DNA from: Hyphomicrobiales bacterium
Lineage (GTDB): Bacteria; Pseudomonadota; Alphaproteobacteria; Rhizobiales; Rhizobiaceae
Direction: 5' to 3'
DNA: 64,000 nucleotides
Assembly (NCBI GenBank): GCA_900471515.1
Contig: UCFC01000029.1
Coordinates: forward strand, 62,001 to 126,000
Every line of letters starts with the position of its first letter. The stretch's first letter is position 1. The position numbers and the translations under genes are program-made. A model generated the notes under the pieces. It was not told the origin of the DNA and ran no database searches. It was given only the letters and a program-made list of their open reading frames with translations. Of this stretch, positions 1-7,542 are shown piece by piece.

Positions 1-78
1 GAGCGGCTCTACCCGGAAGAGGCGCAGGACTTGCCTGTTGCGGCCGGCAAAGCTATTGCGCCGGTAAATCAGGAATAG
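1..78 (+). CDS. C-terminal 25 residues of an unidentified upstream protein (partial)
   Basis: An open frame enters from the left edge and ends at a TAG at 76-78, giving a hydrophilic tail that finishes in APVNQE. There is too little sequence to assign a family. Only 7 nt separate its stop from the next start, so it could be cotranscribed with the methyltransferase gene. Confidence 0.5.
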   Translation, partial: ERLYPEEAQDLPVAAGKAIAPVNQE

Positions 79-85
79 GAAGCAC

Positions 86-916
86 ATGGCGGGTACCAAC
101 AGCGAGCATCAACTTCTGGCCGAAGGGCCTGTCATCATTCTGGTCGAGCCGCAGATGGGCGAGAATATCGGCATGGTGGCGCGCGCCATGGCGAATTTCG
201 GGCTTGCCGATCTGCGCCTCGTCAATCCGCGCGACGGCTGGCCCAACGAGAAGGCGCAGGCCGCCGCCTCCAAGGCCGATCACGTGATCGAAGGCACCAG
301 GGTTTTCGGCACGCTGGAAGAGGCGATCGCCGACCTCAATTTCGTCTACGCGACGACGGCGCGCAGCCGCGACAACTACAAGCCGGTGCGCTCGCCGGTC
401 TTTGCCGCCGGAAACCTGCGCAACCGGTTCAGGGCAGGCGAGGCGACGGGCATCCTCTTCGGCCGCGAGCGCTGGGGCCTGACCAACGAGGAAGTGGCGC
501 TTGCCGACGAGATCGTCACCTTCCCGGTCAATCCCGCCTTTGCCTCGCTCAATATCGCCCAGGCCGTGCTGCTCATGTCCTATGAGTGGATGAAATCGGG
601 CATGGAGGATCTGGAAGCGGTGCCGTTCCAGGCGCTGGAACAGCGGCCCTCCACCAAGGAGCAGCTGTTCGGCCTGTTCGAGCAGCTGGAAGAGGCGCTG
701 GATTCGCGCAACTATTTCCATCCGCCCTCGAAAAAGCCGAAAATGGTGGACAACCTGCGCGCCGTTCTCTCCCGCCGGGCATTCACGGAGCAGGAAATCA
801 GCGTGCTGCGCGGCGTCATCTCCTCCCTCGACCGCTTCACGCGCAACAGTCCGCGCAAAGGCGGTTTCACCCGATCCGGCAAGGATGCGCCCACCGATGA
901 CAGCGCCGACAAGTGA
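86..916 (+). CDS. trmJ: TrmJ-like tRNA/rRNA 2'-O-methyltransferase (SpoU/SPOUT family)
   Basis: This 276-residue cytoplasmic enzyme most likely transfers methyl from SAM to a ribose 2'-O in tRNA. The N-terminal SPOUT motif 1 is visible as LVEPQMGENIGMVARAMANF (residues 16-35), and motifs 2 and 3 as ILFGRERWGLTNEE and NPAFASLNIAQAVLLMSYEW around residues 128-170. The C-terminal 100 residues are the helical extension typical of TrmJ, which favours TrmJ over TrmL. The start ATG follows a GGAAGCAC ribosome site. Its 3' end overlaps murI, so the two are probably one transcript. The exact target position (32 or other) is not shown by sequence. Confidence 0.85.
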   Translation: MAGTNSEHQLLAEGPVIILVEPQMGENIGMVARAMANFGLADLRLVNPRDGWPNEKAQAAASKADHVIEGTRVFGTLEEAIADLNFVYATTARSRDNYKPVRSPVFAAGNLRNRFRAGEATGILFGRERWGLTNEEVALADEIVTFPVNPAFASLNIAQAVLLMSYEWMKSGMEDLEAVPFQALEQRPSTKEQLFGLFEQLEEALDSRNYFHPPSKKPKMVDNLRAVLSRRAFTEQEISVLRGVISSLDRFTRNSPRKGGFTRSGKDAPTDDSADK

Positions 917-1700
917 GCTGAAACCCGTCCTCGTTTTCGATTCAGGCATAGGCGGGCTGACCGTGCTGCGCGAGGCGCGCGTGCTGATGCCCGAGCGCGG
1001 CTTCATCTATGTGGCCGACGATGCCGGCTTTCCCTATGGCGGCTGGGAAGAACAGGCGCTGAAGGAGCGGGTGATCGGGCTCTTTGCCCGGCTGCTCGAA
1101 GAATACGATCCCGAAGTCTGCATCATCGCCTGCAACACGGCCTTCACGCTGGTCGGGGCGGACCTGCGCGCCGCCTTCCCGCAGATGACCTTCGTCGGCA
1201 CGGTGCCGGCGATCAAGCCCGCGGCCGAGCGCACGCGCTCCGGCCTCGTCTCGGTGCTCGCCACCCCCGGCACGGTCAGGCGCGCCTATACGCGCGATCT
1301 CATCCAGTCCTTCGCGCAGCAGTGCCATGTGCGGCTCGTCGGCTCCGAGAACCTGGCGCGCATGGCGGAGGCCTATATCCGCGGCGATGCGGTTTCCGAC
1401 GCGGCCGTCATGGCCGAGATCGAACAATGTTTCGTCGAAAGGGAAGGGCGCAAGACCGATATCGTCGTGCTGGCCTGCACGCATTATCCGTTCATGGCCA
1501 ATCTGTTCCGCCGGCTGGCGCCGTGGCCGGTCGACTGGCTGGATCCGGCGGAAGCCATTGCGCGGCGCGCCCGTTCGCTGGTGCCGCAGGTGGCCGATGC
1601 CGTCCACCCGGATCATTTCGACTTCGCCGTCTTTACCTCCGGCAATCCCGATTTCGCCACGCGGCGGCTGATGCAGGGCTTCGGGCTGAGCACGCGGTAA
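897..1700 (+). CDS. murI: Glutamate racemase
   Basis: MurI converts L-glutamate to D-glutamate for peptidoglycan precursors in the cytoplasm. The family motifs are present: FDSGIGGLTVLREA near the N-terminus, the first catalytic cysteine in IIACNTAF and the second in LACTHYPF. Length (about 267 residues) fits the family. The ATG at 897 is preferred because the conserved N-terminus follows it closely; an in-frame ATG at 885 is the alternative. The coding region overlaps the end of the methyltransferase gene by about 20 nt, which implies translational coupling. Confidence 0.92.
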   Translation: MTAPTSELKPVLVFDSGIGGLTVLREARVLMPERGFIYVADDAGFPYGGWEEQALKERVIGLFARLLEEYDPEVCIIACNTAFTLVGADLRAAFPQMTFVGTVPAIKPAAERTRSGLVSVLATPGTVRRAYTRDLIQSFAQQCHVRLVGSENLARMAEAYIRGDAVSDAAVMAEIEQCFVEREGRKTDIVVLACTHYPFMANLFRRLAPWPVDWLDPAEAIARRARSLVPQVADAVHPDHFDFAVFTSGNPDFATRRLMQGFGLSTR

Positions 1701-1796
1701 GGCGCAGCGCGCTTTATTTCACCGGCCTCATCGCGCAAGATCGCCGCGGGGAATCGCAAGCGGGTCTCTGCCGCTCAAGATGCAAAGGGATGCGCC

Positions 1797-2972
1797 GTGC
1801 CGCTGCAAAGACTTGTCATGCTGATCTTCTTTCTGCAACCGATCGCCTTCGGCGCCTGGTTGCCGCGCATTCCCGACATCCAGGCGAAACTGGGACTCGG
1901 CACCGCCGATCTCGCTGTTGCCCTTCTCGGATTGCCGATCGGCACGCTGATCACGCTGCCCTTTGCCGGCCGCCTCGTCTCGCGCATCGGCGGGCGCATG
2001 GCGATCGTCTACGGTTTCGTCTTCTTTCTTGCCGTGGTTTCGCTGCCGGCCTTCGCGCCGGGCGCCGTGCTTCTGTTCCTTGCCCTGATGATCGTCGGGG
2101 TGGCGCTTTCGACGGTGGAACTCGGCATGAATGTCGAGGCCGACGTGACGGAGAAGGCGACGGGGCTGATTATCATGAGCCGCTGCCACGGCTTCTGGAG
2201 CCTCGGCATCATGGCCGGCAGCCTGCTCGGCGTCGGTGCCATCGCCATCGGGCTTTCGCCGCACTCGTCGATCCTGTTCACGGCGATCGTCATCCTGCCC
2301 GTCGCGCTGCTTGCCAGCCTGCGCCTGCCGAAACTGCCGGAAAGTCACCATGCGGAGAATGCGCAGGCAGGGACCGGCTTCAAGCCGCCGAGCCTTGCCC
2401 TGCTCGGCATCTGCGCCTTCGTCTTCGGCGTGACGATGACGGAAGGCGCGATCGCGGATTGGTCGGCGGTCTATCTGCGCGATGTGATGAATAGCGAGGG
2501 CGCGCAGACCGGCCTCGGCTATTCGGTCTTCGCTTTCATGGTTGCGGCAGGGCGCTTCAGCGGCGACTACATGAAGGGCCGGTTCGGCGCGGTTGCCATT
2601 GCCCGCGGCTGCGGCATCGCCTCGCTTGCCGGCATGCTCGTCGTTCTCCTTGCGCCGGCGACGCCGCTTGCCCTGCTGGGTTTTGCCGCAGTCGGTGTCG
2701 GCGTCTCGGTCGGCTTTCCGCTTGCGGTGACGGCCGTCGCTTCGCTGACCGACCGCCCGCCGGCCTCAAGCGTTGCGACGCTCTCCTTCGCGGCGCTCAG
2801 CGGTTTTCTCATCGGGCCGCCGATCATCGGCTTTCTCGGCGAACATCTGGGGCTGCGGGCAGGGCTTGCGGTCCTGCTGCTTCCGCTTTTCGTCAGCCTG
2901 CTCTGCACCCGCCTGCTGATTCCGGCGCAGGCAGACATGGCGGGCGGCCTCGTCGAGCGCGAGGCGGTGTGA
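1797..2972 (+). CDS. MFS transporter, YbjJ-like
   Basis: A 391-residue, very hydrophobic protein with about 12 predicted membrane segments. The loop between segments 2 and 3 carries a degenerate MFS signature (GRLVSRIGGR). SRCHGFWSLG in the first half and SVGFPLAVTAVASLTDRP in the second resemble the YbjJ-like MFS branch with no firmly known substrate. The start is GTG at 1797; no better ATG exists upstream. It follows murI by about 100 nt with no clear terminator. Substrate not inferable. Confidence 0.8.
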   Translation: MPLQRLVMLIFFLQPIAFGAWLPRIPDIQAKLGLGTADLAVALLGLPIGTLITLPFAGRLVSRIGGRMAIVYGFVFFLAVVSLPAFAPGAVLLFLALMIVGVALSTVELGMNVEADVTEKATGLIIMSRCHGFWSLGIMAGSLLGVGAIAIGLSPHSSILFTAIVILPVALLASLRLPKLPESHHAENAQAGTGFKPPSLALLGICAFVFGVTMTEGAIADWSAVYLRDVMNSEGAQTGLGYSVFAFMVAAGRFSGDYMKGRFGAVAIARGCGIASLAGMLVVLLAPATPLALLGFAAVGVGVSVGFPLAVTAVASLTDRPPASSVATLSFAALSGFLIGPPIIGFLGEHLGLRAGLAVLLLPLFVSLLCTRLLIPAQADMAGGLVEREAV

Positions 2973-3080
2973 GGCATCTTTCCCCAGCGGACTTTCCCTG
3001 TGGGTTTTTGAAGGTTTGAAGACAACAGCGCCTGCGAATCTGCTAGAGACGTGGGCTGGAATTTGTAAGGGGAATGGGAC

Positions 3081-4595
3081 GTGCAGGTTGGCATCGATAT
3101 GGGAATGGCGTCCGGCAGCCCGGCGACGCTCGATATCGAGGAATTGCTGGCGACGCGTCTGCTCGTGCAGGGCAATTCCGGCTCCGGCAAATCGCATCTG
3201 CTGCGCCGCCTGCTGGAGCAATCGGCCCAATGGGTGCAGCAGGTCATCATCGATCCCGAAGGTGATTTCGTGACACTCTCCGATCGCTTCGGCCATGTGG
3301 TGGTCGATGGCGAGCGCACCGAGGCCGAGCTTGCCGGCATTGCCAACCGGATCCGCCAGCACCGCGTTTCCGGCGTTCTGACGCTGGAAGGGCTCGATAT
3401 CGAGCAGCAGATGCGGGCGGCGGCCGCCTTCCTCAACGGCATGTTCGATGCCGATCGCGAATATTGGTATCCGGTGCTCGTGGTGGTGGACGAAGCGCAG
3501 ATGTTTGCGCCCTCGGTCGGCGGCGACGTCTCGGAAGATGCGCGCAAGGCCTCGCTCGGCGCCATGACCAACCTGATGTGCCGCGGGCGCAAACGCGGGC
3601 TTGCCGGCGTCATCGCCACGCAGCGGCTCGCCAAGCTTGCCAAGAACGTCGCGGCCGAAGCTTCGAATTTCCTGATGGGCCGCACCTTTCTCGATATCGA
3701 CATGGCGCGCGCCGCCGACCTGCTCGGCATGGACCGCCGCCAGGCCGAGATGTTCCGCGACCTGAAGCGCGGCCATTTCGTGGCGCTTGGCCCGGCATTG
3801 TCGCGCCGGCCGCTGCCGATCCAGATCGGCAATGTCGAGACCTCGGCGCGCTCTTCCAGCCCGAAGCTGATGCCGCTGCCGGATTCGCCCGACGATGTCG
3901 AAGACCTGATCTTCACGCCCGATCCGGAAGAGTTCCAGCGGCCGATCGTGCGCCGCGCGCCGCCCGCACCGCGCCCCACCACCGATATCCTGGCCGAACT
4001 CTCGCGGTCCACGCCCGCAGCCGGCCCGGTGCAGCCTGCCGAAACCAGGGCGGCGCAGCCGGAACTGTCGGCCGAAGAGCGCGAGGAGCGGCTTGCCGGC
4101 GTGCTCGCCGAAATCCTCGACGATCCGGGCTCCGGCTTCCGCACGGATGCCGTTCTCTATCAGGAATTCCTCGTTCGGCTGCGCATGCGCCGCGTTCCCG
4201 GCCCGCCGATGTCGCTGCCGGAATTCCGGCGGCGCGTGGCGGTGTCGCGCTCCGGCGTCGATCCCGAAATGGCGGCGAGCGAGGCCTGGGCGACGGCGCT
4301 GTCGCTCTCCAACGGCGTCACCGACGATCTGCAGGGCGTGTTCCTGATGATGGCGAAGGCTGCGATCGGTGGCGAGGCCTGCCCTTCGGACGCCCGCATC
4401 GCGCGCGCCTATGGCACGCATTCGGCAAGGCGCGCGCGCCGCCTGCTCGGCTATTTCGAAGAGCAGGGGCTGATCGTCGTCCATACGGACTTTACCGGCA
4501 AGCGCATCGTCGCCTTTCCGGACCTGCAGGCAGAGACGGCACCCGGTTCGGCGGACGCGCCCGATAGCGACTTTCTGAAGAGCGCTGCCGAATAA
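3081..4595 (+). CDS. HerA/DUF87-type P-loop ATPase
   Basis: A 504-residue cytoplasmic ATPase of the HerA-FtsK class (DUF87 helicase domain). Walker A is GNSGSGKS at residues 31-38, with LLRRLLEQS after it; Walker B is VLVVVDEAQMF near residue 135. CRGRKRGLAGVIATQRLAKL matches the sensor/arginine region of HerA ATPases. Residues from about 260 to 335 are Pro/Ala-rich and probably disordered. The C-terminal 150 residues contain helices that could be a winged-helix domain. HerA usually works with the nuclease NurA, but no NurA-like gene is nearby. The start is GTG after GGGGAATGGGAC. Role (DNA processing or other) is unproven. Confidence 0.8.
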   Translation: MQVGIDMGMASGSPATLDIEELLATRLLVQGNSGSGKSHLLRRLLEQSAQWVQQVIIDPEGDFVTLSDRFGHVVVDGERTEAELAGIANRIRQHRVSGVLTLEGLDIEQQMRAAAAFLNGMFDADREYWYPVLVVVDEAQMFAPSVGGDVSEDARKASLGAMTNLMCRGRKRGLAGVIATQRLAKLAKNVAAEASNFLMGRTFLDIDMARAADLLGMDRRQAEMFRDLKRGHFVALGPALSRRPLPIQIGNVETSARSSSPKLMPLPDSPDDVEDLIFTPDPEEFQRPIVRRAPPAPRPTTDILAELSRSTPAAGPVQPAETRAAQPELSAEEREERLAGVLAEILDDPGSGFRTDAVLYQEFLVRLRMRRVPGPPMSLPEFRRRVAVSRSGVDPEMAASEAWATALSLSNGVTDDLQGVFLMMAKAAIGGEACPSDARIARAYGTHSARRARRLLGYFEEQGLIVVHTDFTGKRIVAFPDLQAETAPGSADAPDSDFLKSAAE

Positions 4596-4601
4596 GCTTG
4601 C

Positions 4602-4937
4602 TCAGACCCAGCTCTGGATGATTTCCGGGCTGGCGTGGATGCAGGTGAGTTCCAGCCGTGTCGTTCCCACATTCTTGAAGCAGTGCGGCGTCTCGGCATT
4701 GACGACGACGATATCGCCGACATTGGGTTCCAGCGTTTCTTCGCCAACGGTGAAACGGGCCTTGCCGGAGCGCACGATCCACATTTCCGCATAGGGATGA
4801 ACATGCAGTTCAGGCCCCTGGCCGGGTTCGTTGTCGATCAGGAAGATCGAGACGGGGGCGCCATATTCGCCGCCTTCGAAGCGGATGGTGCGGTTGGCGA
4901 ATTGCTGCTGGCTTTCACGCGGTATGACATGGAACAT
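4602..4937 (-). CDS. Small cupin-domain protein
   Basis: A 111-residue single-domain cupin. The cupin 1 motif is recognisable in GPELHVHPYAEMWIVRSGKA and cupin 2 in GDIVVVNAETPHCFKN, with metal-binding His/Glu residues in the usual places. The start at 4937 is chosen because AAGGAGG lies just upstream; the longer reading frame to 4985 would run into the operator repeats. It is divergent from a MarR regulator with two inverted repeats between them, so it is the likely target of that regulator. Substrate unknown. Confidence 0.82.
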   Translation of the reverse strand: MFHVIPRESQQQFANRTIRFEGGEYGAPVSIFLIDNEPGQGPELHVHPYAEMWIVRSGKARFTVGEETLEPNVGDIVVVNAETPHCFKNVGTTRLELTCIHASPEIIQSWV

Positions 4938-4972
4938 GATTTCCTCCTTGATCACTCGGCAGGCTTCGCTAT

Positions 4973-5024
4973 GAATTATCTTCACGAGAAGATAATTCCT
5001 TCAATTTATCTTCTCGTCAAGATA
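4973..5024. promoter_or_regulatory. Twin inverted repeats in the cupin/marR divergent promoter
   Basis: The first repeat is GAATTATCTTC at 4973-4983, spacer ACGA, then its exact complement at 4988-4998. The second is TATCTT at 5007-5012, spacer CTCGTC, then AAGATA at 5019-5024. Both share a TATCTT/AAGATA core and their centres are 30 bp apart, about three helical turns. This is what a pair of MarR dimer sites looks like. Binding is inferred. Confidence 0.7.
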
Positions 5025-5038
5025 GTTTTGGAGTGATC

Positions 5039-5569
5039 ATGGAAACGGAAGACCATGTGGACCGGCTGCGCGCGCTCTGGGCCGCGGAGTTGCCGGATCT
5101 CGATACGACGCCGATGAGCATTCTCGGGCGCATCTACAGGATCTCCAATCTGGTGCGACCGTCGATCGAAGCGACATTTGCCGAATTCGATCTCGATAGG
5201 GGCGAGTTCGACGTGATCGCGACAATCCGCAAGGCAGGGCCGCCTTACCGGATGATCCCGACAGAACTCTACGGCCTGCTGATGATCTCCTCGGGCGGAC
5301 TGACGCACCGGCTGGACAGGCTGGAGAAATCGGGGCTTATCCGCCGGGAGCGATCGGCGCAGGACAAGCGCAGCTTCGAAGTGGTATTGACGGACGAGGG
5401 CATCCGCCGCGCGGAAAACGCCTTTCGCGAAGATATGAAACGGGAGCTTGCGCATCTCGATGGGCTGGACGAGGGTGAGCGCCAGGCACTGGCGGGGTTG
5501 CTGCGCAAGCTTGCCGGTTCGCTCGAGCGGGCAGGCGAGAACGGCCCTGAAACGGCAGATTCTGTTTGA
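5039..5569 (+). CDS. MarR-family transcriptional regulator
   Basis: A 176-residue regulator with the MarR winged helix: FDVIATIRKAGPPYRMIPTEL, a recognition helix around MISSGGLTHRLDRLEKSGL and the wing RRERSAQDKRSFEVVLTDEG at residues 60-125. The N- and C-terminal helices would form the dimer interface. ATG at 5039 is preferred over GTG at 5033 because TTTTGGAG sits 6 nt upstream of it. Its promoter region holds two matching inverted repeats shared with the divergent cupin gene, so it probably represses itself and the cupin. Ligand unknown. Confidence 0.88.
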   Translation: METEDHVDRLRALWAAELPDLDTTPMSILGRIYRISNLVRPSIEATFAEFDLDRGEFDVIATIRKAGPPYRMIPTELYGLLMISSGGLTHRLDRLEKSGLIRRERSAQDKRSFEVVLTDEGIRRAENAFREDMKRELAHLDGLDEGERQALAGLLRKLAGSLERAGENGPETADSV

Positions 5570-5603
5570 CAATCCTGTGACTTATCCCTAAAGACCGCGC
5601 CAG

Positions 5604-5625
5604 CACCGGGCAGCAATGTCCGGTG
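5604..5625 (+). terminator. Weak terminator-like hairpin after marR
   Basis: CACCGG at 5604-5609 pairs with CCGGTG at 5620-5625 across a 10-nt loop, followed by TTTCATTT. The stem is short and the T-run broken, so termination may be partial. Confidence 0.35.
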
Positions 5626-5653
5626 TTTCATTTGACATGTCCCGTGGATCAGA

Positions 5654-5698
5654 TCCGTTCGCGTAACGGAAAGATCCTGTCGGCTCCCGGAAACGGGA
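5654..5698 (+). promoter_or_regulatory. Structured rpsD leader: two hairpins
   Basis: TCCGTT (5654-5659) pairs with AACGGA (5665-5670) around a 5-nt loop. TCCCG (5685-5689) pairs with CGGGA (5694-5698) closed by a GAAA tetraloop. Both lie in the 5' region of rpsD. Ribosomal protein S4 regulates its own mRNA in other bacteria, so a leader element is plausible, but this is inference. Confidence 0.35.
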
Positions 5699-5767
5699 TC
5701 AAAGGAGGGCGTGTTTCCTTCGCGCGGTTTGGTAACAGACCGTCACAACACTTTGAAAGGAAATACG

Positions 5768-6385
5768 ATGAGCAAGCGCGAATCGTCCAAGTACAAGATC
5801 GACCGCCGTATGGGCGAAAACATCTGGGGCCGTCCGAAGTCCCCGGTGAACCGCCGCGAATACGGTCCGGGCCAGCACGGCCAGCGCCGCAAGGGCAAGC
5901 TTTCCGACTTCGGCGTGCAGCTGCGCGCCAAGCAGAAGCTGAAGGGTTACTACGGCGACCTGCGCGAGAAGCAGTTCCGCGCCATCTTCGCCGAAGCAGC
6001 CCGCCGCAAGGGCGACACCTCGGAAAACCTGATCGGTCTTCTGGAGTCCCGCCTCGACGCGATCGTCTACCGCGCCAAGTTCGTTCCGACGGTCTTTGCT
6101 GCCCGTCAGTTCGTCAACCATGGCCACGTTACGGTCAACGGCGTGCGCGTCAACATCGGCTCTTACCGTTGCAAGGCCGGCGACGTTATCGAAGTTCGTG
6201 AAAAGTCCAAGCAGCTCGTGACCGTTCTGGAATCCGTTGCACTCGCTGAGCGCGACGTTCCGGACTATGTCGAAGTCGACCACAACAAGATGGTTGCCAC
6301 TTTCGCACGCGTCCCGACGCTGTCCGACGTTCCGTACCCGGTCGTCATGGAACCGCATCTGGTCGTCGAATTCTATTCGCGTTAA
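5768..6385 (+). CDS. rpsD: 30S ribosomal protein S4
   Basis: S4 is a primary 16S rRNA-binding protein that nucleates 30S assembly. The 205-residue length and the sequence features are typical: GPGQHGQRRKGKLSDFG near residue 35, the S4 RNA-binding domain with RLDAIVYRAKFVPT, RQFVNHGHVTVNG and GDVIEVREKSK around residues 93-165, and the LVVEFYSR end. ATG at 5768 follows GAAAGGAAA; an in-frame GTG at 5711 is not needed. It stands as a single gene here, as is common in Rhizobiaceae. Codon use is strongly biased, as expected for a highly expressed gene. Confidence 0.98.
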   Translation: MSKRESSKYKIDRRMGENIWGRPKSPVNRREYGPGQHGQRRKGKLSDFGVQLRAKQKLKGYYGDLREKQFRAIFAEAARRKGDTSENLIGLLESRLDAIVYRAKFVPTVFAARQFVNHGHVTVNGVRVNIGSYRCKAGDVIEVREKSKQLVTVLESVALAERDVPDYVEVDHNKMVATFARVPTLSDVPYPVVMEPHLVVEFYSR

Positions 6386-6510
6386 CGCATAACCCCGACA
6401 ATCGATTTCGATTGTCGGAGAGGCTTATGCGTCTCTATAAGTGCTGCTGCGTCCCTTGCACATCTTCGATGTGCGGCGCAGCAGGGCGAAAGACGTTTTC
6501 GCATACGGAA
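6386..6510 (+). ncRNA. Candidate structured RNA / rpsD 3' UTR
   Basis: Two stable elements follow rpsD. Element 1: outer stem CGCATAA (6386-6392) with TTATGCG (6425-6431), enclosing CCGACAATCG (6395-6404), loop ATTT, CGATTGTCGG (6409-6418). Element 2: CTGCTGCG (6444-6451) with CGCAGCAG (6477-6484), enclosing GCACATC (6458-6464), loop TTC, GATGTGC (6468-6474). A rho-independent terminator follows at 6511-6536. This could be a 3'-UTR-derived or independent small RNA. No promoter was identified with confidence. Confidence 0.4.
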
Positions 6511-6536
6511 AAGCCGCCCTCCAAGGCGGCTTTTTT
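6511..6536 (+). terminator. Rho-independent terminator of rpsD / candidate RNA
   Basis: AAGCCGCC (6511-6518), loop CTCCAA, GGCGGCTT (6525-6532), with a T-run at 6531-6536. A textbook terminator, 17 bp before the glutaminase start. Confidence 0.85.
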
Positions 6537-6553
6537 GTCTTCGGAGAGAAGTC

Positions 6554-7483
6554 ATGGTGGATTTGCAGGCAGTCCTCGACAGCATCTACAAGGAATTGGC
6601 GCCGCGCATCGGCGAGGGCAAGGTGGCGGATTATATTCCCGAGCTTGCCAAGATCGATCCGAACCAGTTCGGCCTGTCGGTCGTCACCGTCGACGGCAGG
6701 GTCCATAGCGTCGGCAATGCCGATGTCGCCTTCTCCATCCAGAGCATTTCCAAGGTCTTCATGCTGACGCTGGCGCTCGGCAAGGTGGGCGAGGGATTGT
6801 GGAAGCGGGTCGGGCGCGAGCCGTCGGGATCGGCCTTCAATTCCATCGTCCAGCTCGAGCACGAACACGGCATCCCGCGCAATCCCTTCATCAATGCCGG
6901 CGCGATCGCCGTCACCGACGTCGTCATGGCCGGCCATGCGCCGCGTGAGGCGATCGGCGAGCTCCTGCGCTTCGTGCGTTACCTCGCCGACGACGAATCT
7001 GTCACCATCGACGACAAGGTGGCGCGTTCGGAGACGGCAACCGGCTATCGCAATTTCGCGCTTGCCAATTTCATGCGCTCCTACCGCAATCTCGACCATC
7101 CGGTCGACCATGTGCTCGGCGTCTATTTCCACCAGTGCGCGCTGTCGATGAGCTGCGAGCAGCTCGCCCGCGCCGGCCTGTTCCTGGCGGCGCGCGGCAG
7201 CAATCCGCTGACCGGCCATTCGGTCGTCTCGCCCAAGCGCGCGCGGCGCATCAACGCGCTGATGCTGACCTGCGGCCATTACGACGGATCGGGCGATTTC
7301 GCCTATCATGTCGGCCTGCCGGGCAAGAGCGGCGTCGGCGGCGGCATCTTTGCGGTCGCACCCGGCATCGCCTCCATCGCGGTCTGGTCGCCGGGGCTGA
7401 ACAAGGTCGGCAATTCGCAGCTCGGCGCCGTGGCGCTGGAGATGCTGGCGGCGCGCACCGGCTGGTCCGTTTTCGGCGATTGA
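6554..7483 (+). CDS. glsA: Glutaminase A
   Basis: Hydrolyses L-glutamine to glutamate and ammonia; serine beta-lactamase-like fold. The 309-residue length matches the family. The nucleophile region SIQSISKVFMLTLAL (SxxK, around residues 60-75), NAGAIAV near residue 115, ARSETATGYRN (about 155-165), and the Gly-rich GKSGVGGGIFAVAPG near residue 258 are the usual GlsA blocks. ATG at 6554 follows GGAGAGAAGTC. It sits between the rpsD terminator and ttcA, on the same strand as ttcA with a 59-nt gap. Confidence 0.95.
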   Translation: MVDLQAVLDSIYKELAPRIGEGKVADYIPELAKIDPNQFGLSVVTVDGRVHSVGNADVAFSIQSISKVFMLTLALGKVGEGLWKRVGREPSGSAFNSIVQLEHEHGIPRNPFINAGAIAVTDVVMAGHAPREAIGELLRFVRYLADDESVTIDDKVARSETATGYRNFALANFMRSYRNLDHPVDHVLGVYFHQCALSMSCEQLARAGLFLAARGSNPLTGHSVVSPKRARRINALMLTCGHYDGSGDFAYHVGLPGKSGVGGGIFAVAPGIASIAVWSPGLNKVGNSQLGAVALEMLAARTGWSVFGD

Positions 7484-7542
7484 GGCTGTGTTGGGCTGCC
7501 GCTTTCTGCTAAGCAGGGCAGGCACAGCAGACAGGTAGGAAG

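Noticed and set aside
5711..5767. In-frame 19-codon N-terminal extension of rpsD from a GTG behind AAAGGAGGG
   Set aside because: The spacing to GTG is only 2 nt, and S4 of normal length starts at 5768 with its own ribosome site.
6412..6708. Short Cys-rich frame (MRLYKCCCVPC) after rpsD
   Set aside because: It reads through the terminator and into glsA; the bases are better explained by the paired stems.
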